Shown here one piece after another: positions 10,320 through 19,657 of a stretch of 64,000 bases of DNA. A program made the translations under genes and the position numbers. Numbering within the stretch: the stretch's first letter is position 1; each line of letters begins with the position of its first letter. This stretch comes from Pseudomonadota bacterium (GTDB lineage: Bacteria; Pseudomonadota; Gammaproteobacteria; Burkholderiales; JAJZQI01): NCBI GenBank assembly GCA_021851875.1, contig JAJZQI010000001.1, positions 188,419 to 252,418 of the forward strand, in the 5' to 3' direction. Under the pieces are notes generated by a model. The model ran no database searches. It worked only from the letters and a program-made list of their open reading frames with translations, and was not told the DNA's origin.

Positions 10320-11390
10320 ATGTTCGGCGGCATTTATTCGGCTAGACGGGTACTGATTACCGGGCATACGGGATTCAAAGGCAGTTGGCTGGCCTTGTGG
10401 CTGAGCGAGATGGGGGCAGAGGTGACGGGCCTGGCGCTGGAGCCGGAGGCGGCACCCAGTCATTGGGATGCCATTGCCCTGCCGATTGACAGTCAATTGA
10501 CGGACATCCGCGCGGCCGATGCGGTGCAGGAGGTGTTTGCCAAAGCCCGGCCGGAAATTGTTTTTCACCTCGCCGCCCAATCGCTCGTTCGCCGTTCCTA
10601 TCGCAATCCGCTGGATACCTGGTCGTCCAATGTCATGGGGACCGCCTGCGTATTGGAGGCCTGTCGCAACACGCCCAGCGTGCGTGCAGTGGTCGCCGTG
10701 ACGACGGACAAGGTGTACGACAACCAGGAGTGGTCCTGGGGCTACCGGGAAAATGACCGGCTCGGCGGGCACGACCCCTACAGCGCCTCCAAGGCGGCTT
10801 GCGAGCTTGTGGCGGACAGTTACCGCAAAGCCTTTTTTTCTGCGGCAGATGCGCCGTTGCTGGCAACGGCACGCGCGGGCAACGTGATCGGCGGCGGCGA
10901 CTGGTCGGAAGATAGGCTGATTCCCGATCTGGTCCGGGCTATCGGCCAAGCGGGGACGCTGGAAATACGCTCCCCCAACGCCACACGCCCGTGGCAGCAC
11001 GTGCTGGATTGTCTGTCCGGCTACTTGCAGCTGGGACAGGGCTTGCTGCAAGGTCGCCGGGACTGGACGGCGGCCTGGAATTTCGGTCCGGCTGTGCACG
11101 ACAACCGCACGGTGGCGGAGTTGCTCGACATGCTGGCGCGACACTGGCCGGAAGTGCGCTGGGCGGTTGCGGCCAATGCCGATTTGCATGAGGCCGGTCA
11201 GCTTTACCTGGATAGCGCCAAGGCCAGGCAGACGCTGCGCTGGCGGCCGGTATGGGAGCTGGAAGCGGCTGTTGCGGCGACAGCTCAGTGGTACCGCGCC
11301 TATACGGCGGGCCGGGTGGAATCCCGCCAGCAGTTGGCCGGCTATTTCCGGGCGGCGCAAGACGCAGGTGTGGAATGGGCCAAAGCATGA
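10320..11390 (+). CDS. rfbG: CDP-glucose 4,6-dehydratase
   Basis: RRVLITGHTGFKGSWLALWLSEMGAEVTGLALEP...EIVFHLAAQSLVRRSY...YSASKAACELVADSYR...NVIGGGDWSEDRLIPDLVRA. Confidence 0.95.
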   Translation: MFGGIYSARRVLITGHTGFKGSWLALWLSEMGAEVTGLALEPEAAPSHWDAIALPIDSQLTDIRAADAVQEVFAKARPEIVFHLAAQSLVRRSYRNPLDTWSSNVMGTACVLEACRNTPSVRAVVAVTTDKVYDNQEWSWGYRENDRLGGHDPYSASKAACELVADSYRKAFFSAADAPLLATARAGNVIGGGDWSEDRLIPDLVRAIGQAGTLEIRSPNATRPWQHVLDCLSGYLQLGQGLLQGRRDWTAAWNFGPAVHDNRTVAELLDMLARHWPEVRWAVAANADLHEAGQLYLDSAKARQTLRWRPVWELEAAVAATAQWYRAYTAGRVESRQQLAGYFRAAQDAGVEWAKA

Positions 11391-11938
11391 ATATCCAGCT
11401 GACTGCGATTGCGGGCGTTGTCGTCATCCGCACGGAAGCCTATGAGGACGAGCGCGGTGCCTTCGCGCGCCTTTACTGCGAGCGCGCCCTGGCGGACGTG
11501 CTGGGGGCGCGCCGCGTGGTGCAGATCAACCGGTCGCTTACGCGCAAGGCGGGGGCCATCCGCGGCATGCATTTTCAGTATGCGCCGCATGCCGAAATGA
11601 AAATGATCCGCTGCCTCAAAGGGCGGGTGTGGGACGTGGCGGTGGATATCCGGGCAGGCTCCCCGACCTTTTTGCACTGGCATGCCGAAGAGCTGACCCC
11701 CGCCAACGCAAAAATGCTGGTCGTGCCGGAAGGCTGTGCGCATGGCTTCCAGGTGCTGGAAGAGGACAGCGAATTGCTTTACCTGCACACGGCATTTTAT
11801 GAGCCGGCCGCGGAAGGCGGCTTGCTGTATGACGATCCGCGTCTGTCCATCGCATGGCCCCTGCCGGCGACGGAAATTTCCCGCCGGGACCGGGAACATG
11901 CGGCCATTGCGGAGGATTTTGCGGGAATGCGCTTATGA
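11387..11938 (+). CDS. dTDP-4-dehydrorhamnose 3,5-epimerase family protein (RmlC-like cupin)
   Basis: DERGAFARLYCERAL...INRSLTRKAGAIRGMHFQYAPHAEMKMIRCLKGRVWDVAVDIRAGSPTFLHWHAEELTPANAKMLVVPEGCAHGFQVLEEDSELLYLHTAFYEP; ATGA overlap with rfbG. Confidence 0.92.
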   Translation: MNIQLTAIAGVVVIRTEAYEDERGAFARLYCERALADVLGARRVVQINRSLTRKAGAIRGMHFQYAPHAEMKMIRCLKGRVWDVAVDIRAGSPTFLHWHAEELTPANAKMLVVPEGCAHGFQVLEEDSELLYLHTAFYEPAAEGGLLYDDPRLSIAWPLPATEISRRDREHAAIAEDFAGMRL

Positions 11939-13158
11939 AATGCCGTCATTGCGGTCAGCCGCTGGAGCATGTCTTTCTCGATCTGGGTTTTGCTCCGCCG
12001 TCGAATGCCTATTTGAGTGCAGCCGACCTGACGGCGCCGGAACTCTATTTTCCGCTCAAGCTGTATGTCTGCGAGCATTGCTGGCTGGTGCAGACGCTCG
12101 ACTTCAGCCGCGCCGATGAGTTGTTCAGTCACGACTACGCCTATTTTTCCTCGGTTTCGAAAACCTGGCTGGAGCATGCCGAGCGTTACACAGAAAAAGT
12201 GGTCGGGCTGCTGGAGCTCGGGCCGCACAGCCGGGTGGTTGAAATTGCCTCCAATGACGGTTATCTGCTGAAGAATTTCGTCGCCCGGAATATTCCCTGC
12301 CTGGGCATCGAGCCGACCGCCAGCACCGCACAGGCGGCACGTGCGATGGGCATTCCCGTACTGCAGGAATTTTTCGGCGAAGAATTGGCGCTGCGTCTTG
12401 CCAGTGAGGGACAACAGGCCGATCTGGTGGCCGGCAACAATGTGTTTGCCCACGTACCCGATATCAACGACTTTACCCGTGGTTTGAAGGCGCTGCTGAA
12501 GCAGGGGGGCGTGATCACGCTGGAATTTCCGCACCTGATGCGCCTGTTGGAATTCGGCCAATTCGACACGGTTTATCACGAACACTTTTCCTACCTGTCG
12601 CTCTATACCGTTTCCCGCATTTTCACTGCGGCGGGGTTGCGTGTGTGGCAGGTGGAAGAATTGCCGACCCATGGCGGCAGCCTGCGGGTGTACGGTTGTC
12701 ATATTGACGATGCGCGGTCCGATGACGCATCGGTGCAGCGCATTCTGGCAGAGGAGCAGCGCAGAGGCATGCGGGCGCTGCCGTTGTATCTTGCCTTTCA
12801 GGCGACTGCGAACCGCATCAAGGATGATCTGCTGGCGTTCCTGCTCGAACAGAAGCGGGCGGGAAAACGGGTGCTGGCCTACGGCGCTGCCGCCAAAGGC
12901 AACACACTGCTGAATTACGCCGGCGTAAAGCCCGACCTGTTGGCAAAGGTTTTTGACGCCGCACCGTCGAAACAAGGGAAATACCTGCCCGGCAGCCATA
13001 TTCCCATTTTGCCGCCGGCAAACCTGGCGGCGGAACGGCCCGATTATGTCCTGATTCTGCCCTGGAATATCAAAGCGGAGGTGGTGCGCCAGAATAGCGC
13101 GATGCAGGAATGGGGCGGGCGTTTCGTGGTGGCGGTACCGTCGCTGGAGGTGTGCTGA
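11935..13158 (+). CDS. Class I SAM-dependent sugar C-methyltransferase (Zn-binding N-terminus, C-methyltransferase C-terminus)
   Basis: MKCRHCGQPLEHVFLDLGFAPPSNAYL...LYVCEHCWLVQTLD (paired CxxC), VVEIASNDGYLLKNF, GKRVLAYGAAAKGNTLLNYAGVKPD. Confidence 0.9.
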   Translation: MKCRHCGQPLEHVFLDLGFAPPSNAYLSAADLTAPELYFPLKLYVCEHCWLVQTLDFSRADELFSHDYAYFSSVSKTWLEHAERYTEKVVGLLELGPHSRVVEIASNDGYLLKNFVARNIPCLGIEPTASTAQAARAMGIPVLQEFFGEELALRLASEGQQADLVAGNNVFAHVPDINDFTRGLKALLKQGGVITLEFPHLMRLLEFGQFDTVYHEHFSYLSLYTVSRIFTAAGLRVWQVEELPTHGGSLRVYGCHIDDARSDDASVQRILAEEQRRGMRALPLYLAFQATANRIKDDLLAFLLEQKRAGKRVLAYGAAAKGNTLLNYAGVKPDLLAKVFDAAPSKQGKYLPGSHIPILPPANLAAERPDYVLILPWNIKAEVVRQNSAMQEWGGRFVVAVPSLEVC

Positions 13159-14027
13159 TGCGGGTTGCCGTAACCGGTGCCAGCGGATTCATCGGCCGGC
13201 ATGTCGTCGCCCAGCTGCTGGGGCGCGGCTGCGAAGTCGTCGCCCTGTTGCGCGAGCCGGCGCGCCAGCCGGATGAATGGGCGGGGCGCGTCGAGGTCGT
13301 GCCGTTTGCTTTGGGGGAAAGCGGACTCGGACTCTATGACCGGCTGCGCCAGCCGGATGGGCTGATCCACCTGGCCTGGGCAGGTTTGCCCAACTACCGC
13401 TCCTTGCATCACTTCGAAACCGAACTGCCCAGACAGTATCAATTTCTGTCCTCGCTTGTGCGAGAGGGGTTGCCCGCCATGCTGGTGGCCGGTACCTGTT
13501 TTGAGTACGGCATGCAGTCCGGCATGCTGAGTCCCGCCATGCCGGCGATGCCGGCGAATCCCTATGGTTACGCCAAGGATGCGCTGCGGCGGCAATTGCA
13601 GATGTTGCAAACCGAGCAGGATTTCAATCTGGTTTGGGGGCGGATATTTTATCTCTATGGCGATGGTCAGTCGGCTGCATCGCTTTATCCCAAACTGCAA
13701 GAGGCGGTCGCGGCCGGCGCGACTACCTTCGCTATGTCCGGTGGCGAGCAGCTGAGGGATTACCTGCCGGTTGCCGAAGTGGCCCGGCGAATTGCCGTGC
13801 TGGCGCTGTCCAATCGCAATCTCGGGGTGCAGAACATTTGCTCGGGCCAGCCTGTTTCGGTGCGCCGGCTGGTGGAAGGATGGGTGGAACAGAATCAATG
13901 GAACATCACGCTGAATCTGGGGGTTTATCCTTACCCGGATTACGAGCCCATGGCATTTTGGGGGGAGGATTCGTTTTCCCTTTTATTTCCTGAACAAGCG
14001 GCGCAGGATGAGGGGGAGGGCGTATGA
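13158..14027 (+). CDS. NAD(P)-dependent epimerase/dehydratase (extended SDR), candidate NDP-sugar 4-ketoreductase
   Basis: MRVAVTGASGFIGRHVVAQLLGRG, catalytic YGYAKD, LRDYLPVAEVARRI; overlapping start with the preceding gene. Confidence 0.85.
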   Translation: MRVAVTGASGFIGRHVVAQLLGRGCEVVALLREPARQPDEWAGRVEVVPFALGESGLGLYDRLRQPDGLIHLAWAGLPNYRSLHHFETELPRQYQFLSSLVREGLPAMLVAGTCFEYGMQSGMLSPAMPAMPANPYGYAKDALRRQLQMLQTEQDFNLVWGRIFYLYGDGQSAASLYPKLQEAVAAGATTFAMSGGEQLRDYLPVAEVARRIAVLALSNRNLGVQNICSGQPVSVRRLVEGWVEQNQWNITLNLGVYPYPDYEPMAFWGEDSFSLLFPEQAAQDEGEGV

Positions 14028-14683
14028 GCCCGTTGCAATTGCGCGCGGGGACGGCGAGGCAGTTGGCCGACTACGTGATGCACCAGCTTGATCATCTGTT
14101 TCCACACGCCCCCAATGGGGCTGAACTCCTGCAAGCGCATGTGCCCGGCGCGCTCCAGCGCATCAAGCCGATTCTTTCGGCTTGCAAGGCGTTCCGACAA
14201 GACGAGTTCGATCACTTCAATTCCATGCAATATGCCACTTTCGTCTATTTGCTGGCCAACGAGTTGTGGCAGCATGGCGCGGAGCAAGAACAATTCGCGC
14301 TGTGCGAAAGACTTTTTCTGCTGAACAAGGCGCTGGCCGGTCTGGATCTGTATTACAAAATTGCCATGCCGGAGGTGTTTTTCCTGTCCCACGGCAGCGG
14401 CTCGGTATTGGCAAACACGGAGTACGGCAACAAGCTGGTACTCTTTCATAATGTGACGGTCGGGCGATACGGCGAGAGCCGGCCAACCATAGGGCAGCAT
14501 GTCATCCTGTTTCCCGGCGTGATCGTTGCGGGCAATTCGATGATTGGAAATGGGGCGGTGATTTCTGCTGGCCTCAGCATTATCAACCAGACGGTGCCGG
14601 ACGATTGTGTGGTCTTTGCCGGCCCGGCGGGCCTGGTATTCAAGCCCAAGAAAAAGTCCTATGCGGCGGAATTCTTTCGCTGA
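14024..14683 (+). CDS. Left-handed beta-helix acyltransferase (serine acetyltransferase-like)
   Basis: Hexapeptide region YGNKLVLFHNVTVGRYGESRPTIGQHVILFPGVIVAGNSMIGNGAVISAGLSIINQTVPDDCVVFAGPAGLVF. Confidence 0.75.
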   Translation: MSPLQLRAGTARQLADYVMHQLDHLFPHAPNGAELLQAHVPGALQRIKPILSACKAFRQDEFDHFNSMQYATFVYLLANELWQHGAEQEQFALCERLFLLNKALAGLDLYYKIAMPEVFFLSHGSGSVLANTEYGNKLVLFHNVTVGRYGESRPTIGQHVILFPGVIVAGNSMIGNGAVISAGLSIINQTVPDDCVVFAGPAGLVFKPKKKSYAAEFFR

Positions 14684-14722
14684 GCTGGCGGCGTCGACAA
14701 TGAATGTTGGAAAGTCCTGTGC

Positions 14723-17700
14723 ATGAAGAACAAAAGTCCTCAATTGACCGTCGGTTTGCCTGTATTCAACGGCGAGAAGTTCGTCGGCAATGCGATCGAA
14801 TGCATGCTGGAGCAGACTTATTCGGATTACGTCTTTATTATTTCCGATAACGCCTCCACCGATGCGACCCAGGATATTTGCCGTCAGTACGAGAAGTTCG
14901 ACAAGCGCATCAAGTACTATCGTAATGAGCAGAACCTGGGGGCGGCCAAAAATTTCGAACTGCTCTACCAAAAGGTCGAGACGCCCTTTTGGACGCCGAT
15001 TTCGCACGACGATTATTTTTCCCTCAATTTTCTCGAAGCTTGCCTGAATAAGCTGATCGAGAATCCTGCCGTTGTTTTGGCGGCGCCGTCCCAGATTGCC
15101 GTGATTAACGCCAATGGTTTTATCAAGCGGGCCGAGAGCAATTTCAATACCACGGGCATGTCGCTGGCGGAACGCTTATGTCACATGCTCGACCGGATCA
15201 TGTGGGTATCGTTTTACGGCGTGAGCCGTACGCGCATATTTGGCGAGGTGTGGTCCAACATCGCGCCGTACAAAACGCGGTTTGGCGCGGACGTGATCTT
15301 TTTGGCAGGGATGCTGCTCAAGGGCCAGATTGCCGCGGCGGAGGGTACAACATTTTTTTATCGGGAAGCGGATACCGAAAAGTCAGCGACGGTCTACGCA
15401 CAGGATTTGCTGCCGGGGCAAGCCGTTGCCACGATGCCGTATACGGGACTGCTGGAATCGATTCTGGAGGTACTGTTTCTGTTCGCCGAGGTGCCGGTCG
15501 AGCAAAGAAAAACAATCAGCGATGCCCTTCTGCAGACAGTGCTAAAACAACCCAGCTGGGCGTACCAGCTTGACAGGGAGCAGCGTGCGCAGGAGGCCGC
15601 CACGCTGCCGCCCATGTCTTCCATCGTTACGCCGCCGGCGGTGGGGCCTGGGCCTGTCTTGCCTGCTGCGGCCGTCCAGTCCGCTCCTGTCCCTGCTCCT
15701 GTCGCAACCAGGACCGATGGGGTTGAGGCCGGCGGCAAATTCGGCATCAACGTGGTTGGGCATATTTCCGGCAATCTTGGATTGGGCGTTTCGGCCCGTA
15801 GCGTGGTCAAGTCGTTGCTGGAAAACAATATTCCCATTGCTATTTTTGACATCGATCCGGGACTGGGGCGCGGGCGCAAGGATCTGACTTTTGCCCAATA
15901 TCACGTAAAGTCGCTGGATGAATTGGTTTACCCGATAACGCTGTTCATGATGCCGCCAACCATTGGTTGGCTGAAAGAGGCATTGCCCGGACTGTTCCCC
16001 GCCGACAAGCTGCTGGTGGCGTACAGCATGTGGGAGCTGCCGGTTCTGCCGACGCCGTGGATGCAAGCGCTGGAGTCGTTTGATGTATTGGTGGCGGGTT
16101 CCGAGTTCATTCGGCATGCCTTTGAATTCAATTTGTCCAAAGTTCAGACAATTGTGACCAAGCATCCGCTCTACCTGCCCGATAACATTACGGGGGATCG
16201 GCAGCGATTCAGTCTGCCGGCTGATAAGACCATTTTCGTCACGGCTTTCGAGCCGAACAGCGATCCGGTCAGGAAAAACCCGCGCGGTGCCTTGCGCGCC
16301 TTTCTTGCCGCTTTTCCGGACGACGACTCGGTTTGTCTGGTGATCAAGATCAACAATGCCTATTCAGATGGGATTCTGCATCCGTCGGTGGTGGAATTGC
16401 AGCGCATTGCCAATGCCGATGACCGCATTGTCTTTGTTACAGCGAGCATGCCTTATATCGATGTGCTGGGACTTTATGCCTCCTGTGATGTTTTTGTTTC
16501 TCTGCATCGGGCGGAGGGGCTGGGGCTTGGGCTAATGGAAGCCATGGCGCTGGGAAAGCCGGTGATCGCAACCGGCTGGTCGGGCAACATGTCGTTTATG
16601 GATCACACCTGCGCCTGCCTGGTGCCCTATGTACTTATTCCCGTCAACGGCAGCATTCCTGCTTACACCATCGCGGAACTCGGGCGCGAGGCCAAGTGGG
16701 CGGAACCTTCGCTCGCCCATGCTTCGGCCTGGATGCGGCAATTGGCCGCCGCGCCCGAATTGCGTAATGAAATAGGGCAGGCAGCGGCCCGTGCCATGGC
16801 CATGCACCACAAGCAGGCCAGTGCCGCTGGATTTGTTTCCGAGTTGCATGCCATCTGGCAACACAAACAGTTTCTGCCGCATGCGGTTGAAATTGACGAA
16901 GGCGCCGCTGCTCTTACTGGTCTGGGTGTGCTCGACCAAGCTTACCAGACATGGCGGAACAAGCATTCCATACAGGAAATCGACGCGCAGATTCTGGCGG
17001 AACGAATGGTCATGAAATGGAAAACCAAACCGGTGTTCCATTTCGTCGTGCTGGTCGTGCAAGGACAGCAAAAAGCGCTGGCGGACGTGATCGACAATCT
17101 GTCGGCTCAAATGTACGGCAATTGGCGTTTGACTGTTGTGGCGGATTTCGCCTCGCCAGACGCGGCCTTCAATCAGTCCGATACATTGCAGTGGATACAG
17201 ATGCAGTCCGAGTGGCCGCTGGCGGATGTGCTCAATGTTGTAGTGGATCGCCGCAAGGATGATTGGTTTAGCGTGACCGCGCCGGGATTTGCGCTGGAGC
17301 CGCAAGCCTTGCTGGTCTTGTCCAATTACATCAACGCGTATTCAGACTGGCAGCTGATTTATACGGACGAAGACCGGCTGGAGTTGCATGGCCGACATGC
17401 CGATGCGCGTTTCAAGCCGGAATTCAATCTCGAATGGTTGCGGGCAGCCAATTATATGGGGGATGTCATATTCTGCAGCGGGCGCGCGATTGATGAAGTC
17501 GGCGGCTTTGCCGATTTGCCGGGCGCTTATCAATACGATCTGTCGTTGCGGCTTTATGAGCGTTTTGGCGGTAAGGGCATCGGCCATATTTCCGAAGTGC
17601 TGGTTTCCCTGACGCCGCAGTTCTGGTCCTTGGGTGACGCCGAAGGCGAGATGCAAGCCGTGCGCAGCCACCTTCAGCGCCTGAGCATCGAGGCTGAAGT

Positions 17701-19642
17701 GGTGGACGGTTATCAGCCCGGCACGCGCAGGGTGGCATACCAATGGAAAACCCGGCCGCCTGTTTCCATCATCATTCCCAACAAGGACAGTCTGGAGTAC
17801 CTGCAGCCCTGTTTGCAGAGCGTGTTTGAGAAAACCCAATATCCCGTCTTTGAAGTGTTGGTGGTGGATAACGGCAGTACCGATCCGGATGTGCTGGAGT
17901 ACTACGAGCTGATGTTGCGGCAGGAACCGCGTTTGCGGCTGCTGCGCGACCCGCAGCCATTCAATTTTTCGGCCATGAACAATCTTGCGGCGCGCGAAGC
18001 CAGGGGCGAGTATCTGGTGCTGCTCAATAACGATACCCAGATCGTGCAGGGTGACTGGCTGGCCCGTATGTTGTCGTACGGCCAGCGCCCGGATGTAGGT
18101 GTCGTCGGAGCGCGTTTGGTGTATCCGGAAACGAGCGTGTTGCAGCATGCGGGTGTGGTGCTGGGCATGCAGGGGGTCGCCGACCACATTTTCAACGGCC
18201 AGCTCAAGATCGATGAACCGGGCTATCTCGGCCGGGCGCATGTGGACCAGGAATACTCGGCGGTCACCGCTGCCTGCATGCTGGTGCGAAAAGCCCTGTA
18301 TGACCAGGTCGGCGGGCTGGATGAGGGAGCATTCAAGGTTTCGTACAACGACGTGGACCTGTGTCTCAAGATCGGTGCGCTCAATTACAAAATCATCTGG
18401 ACGCCGTATGCGACGGTCGTTCACCATGGCTCCGTTTCGCAAAAAGCATCGAACGTCGATCTGATGAAGCGGGCATTGAATGCCCAGCGGTTCGAGGCCG
18501 AGCAACACGCCATGCTGCGCAAATGGCTGCCGCAACTGGCCAACGACCCGGCCTACAATCGGCATTTGAGCCTGATGGCGCCGGACTGCCGTGCGGAAAG
18601 CAGCATCGTGGTCGATTGGGACCCCCATTTCCATGATCGCCAACGTATCCTCGGCGTGCCTTTGACCGGCGCCTCCGGCGAATATCGGGTGATCAGTCCG
18701 TTCAGGGCGCTCAGCCGGGCCGGCCTGGCGCAAACCACCCTTATTCAGGCCGGCAAGATGTTTGAGACCCGCGTCATGCTGCCGGTTGAGCTTGAGCGCG
18801 CGGCGCCGGATGTGCTGGTCATGCAAGCCGCAGTGGATGACCGGCAGTTGCGCGCCCTGGATGAATTCAAACAATTCAACTCGGGTGTGAAGCGCATTTT
18901 TACCCTGGATGACTTGGTCACCCAGATTCCGCAGAAGAGCTCCTTCTACCGGCATTCGTACCGGGATGCCAAACCGCGGCTCAGAAAAGCGTTGAGCTTG
19001 TGCGACCGGGCAATTGTCAGCACCGAACCGCTGGCCGAGTTGTGCCGCCCCATGATCGAAGACGTCAAAGTGGTGCCGAACAGACTGGAAGCGGCAATCT
19101 GGGGCGGGCTCACTTCGCAGCGCGGGAGCGGCAAGAAGCCGCGCGTGGGCTGGGCCGGGGCGCAACAGCACGCGGGCGATCTGGCGTGGATTCAGGACGT
19201 GGTCAAAGAAACGGCGAATGAAGTCGAGTGGGTCTTTCTGGGGATGTGTCCGGATGAAATCCGTTCGTACGTGCATGAATTCCATGACTTCGTACTGTCG
19301 TTTTATGACTACCCGGCCAAATTGGCCAGTCTGAATCTCGATCTGGCCATCGCCCCGCTGGAAATACACGCGTTCAATGAGGCGAAGAGCAATCTTCGTT
19401 TGCTGGAATACGGCGCCATGGGTTGGCCGGTGATCTGTACCGACATTTATCCCTATCAGACCAACGCCGCCCCCGTATGCCGCCTGCCGAACAATGTGGG
19501 CGCCTGGGTGAATGCGATTCGCGAACGCATCTACGACCTGCAGTCCGCCTACCGGGAAGGCGACCGGCTCAAGGCCTGGGTGGAGCAGAACTATATACTC
19601 GAGAATCATCTGGATGACTGGTTCGGGGCGCTTGCCCGCTAA
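14723..19642 (+). CDS. Giant multi-domain glycosyltransferase (GT2 / GT4 / GT2-like / GT2 / GT4-like modules)
   Basis: 1639 aa: N-terminal GT2 (PQLTVGLPVFNGEKFVGNAIECMLEQTYSDYVFIISDNASTD), Pro/Ala-rich linker, GT4-like (VFVSLHRAEGLGLGLMEAMALGKPVIATGWSGN), second GT2 (SIIIPNKDSLEYLQPCLQSVFEKTQYPVFEVLVVDNGSTD...LLNNDTQIVQGDWLARM), C-terminal GT4-like (AIAPLEIHAFNEAKSNLRLLEYGAMGWPVICTD). Confidence 0.9.
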   Translation: MKNKSPQLTVGLPVFNGEKFVGNAIECMLEQTYSDYVFIISDNASTDATQDICRQYEKFDKRIKYYRNEQNLGAAKNFELLYQKVETPFWTPISHDDYFSLNFLEACLNKLIENPAVVLAAPSQIAVINANGFIKRAESNFNTTGMSLAERLCHMLDRIMWVSFYGVSRTRIFGEVWSNIAPYKTRFGADVIFLAGMLLKGQIAAAEGTTFFYREADTEKSATVYAQDLLPGQAVATMPYTGLLESILEVLFLFAEVPVEQRKTISDALLQTVLKQPSWAYQLDREQRAQEAATLPPMSSIVTPPAVGPGPVLPAAAVQSAPVPAPVATRTDGVEAGGKFGINVVGHISGNLGLGVSARSVVKSLLENNIPIAIFDIDPGLGRGRKDLTFAQYHVKSLDELVYPITLFMMPPTIGWLKEALPGLFPADKLLVAYSMWELPVLPTPWMQALESFDVLVAGSEFIRHAFEFNLSKVQTIVTKHPLYLPDNITGDRQRFSLPADKTIFVTAFEPNSDPVRKNPRGALRAFLAAFPDDDSVCLVIKINNAYSDGILHPSVVELQRIANADDRIVFVTASMPYIDVLGLYASCDVFVSLHRAEGLGLGLMEAMALGKPVIATGWSGNMSFMDHTCACLVPYVLIPVNGSIPAYTIAELGREAKWAEPSLAHASAWMRQLAAAPELRNEIGQAAARAMAMHHKQASAAGFVSELHAIWQHKQFLPHAVEIDEGAAALTGLGVLDQAYQTWRNKHSIQEIDAQILAERMVMKWKTKPVFHFVVLVVQGQQKALADVIDNLSAQMYGNWRLTVVADFASPDAAFNQSDTLQWIQMQSEWPLADVLNVVVDRRKDDWFSVTAPGFALEPQALLVLSNYINAYSDWQLIYTDEDRLELHGRHADARFKPEFNLEWLRAANYMGDVIFCSGRAIDEVGGFADLPGAYQYDLSLRLYERFGGKGIGHISEVLVSLTPQFWSLGDAEGEMQAVRSHLQRLSIEAEVVDGYQPGTRRVAYQWKTRPPVSIIIPNKDSLEYLQPCLQSVFEKTQYPVFEVLVVDNGSTDPDVLEYYELMLRQEPRLRLLRDPQPFNFSAMNNLAAREARGEYLVLLNNDTQIVQGDWLARMLSYGQRPDVGVVGARLVYPETSVLQHAGVVLGMQGVADHIFNGQLKIDEPGYLGRAHVDQEYSAVTAACMLVRKALYDQVGGLDEGAFKVSYNDVDLCLKIGALNYKIIWTPYATVVHHGSVSQKASNVDLMKRALNAQRFEAEQHAMLRKWLPQLANDPAYNRHLSLMAPDCRAESSIVVDWDPHFHDRQRILGVPLTGASGEYRVISPFRALSRAGLAQTTLIQAGKMFETRVMLPVELERAAPDVLVMQAAVDDRQLRALDEFKQFNSGVKRIFTLDDLVTQIPQKSSFYRHSYRDAKPRLRKALSLCDRAIVSTEPLAELCRPMIEDVKVVPNRLEAAIWGGLTSQRGSGKKPRVGWAGAQQHAGDLAWIQDVVKETANEVEWVFLGMCPDEIRSYVHEFHDFVLSFYDYPAKLASLNLDLAIAPLEIHAFNEAKSNLRLLEYGAMGWPVICTDIYPYQTNAAPVCRLPNNVGAWVNAIRERIYDLQSAYREGDRLKAWVEQNYILENHLDDWFGALAR

Positions 19643-19657
19643 TTCCGGCGGGGTGTC

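Noticed and set aside
9474-11360. 628-aa minus-strand ORF opposite rfbF/rfbG
   Set aside because: Spans two well-supported plus-strand genes and has no family signature.
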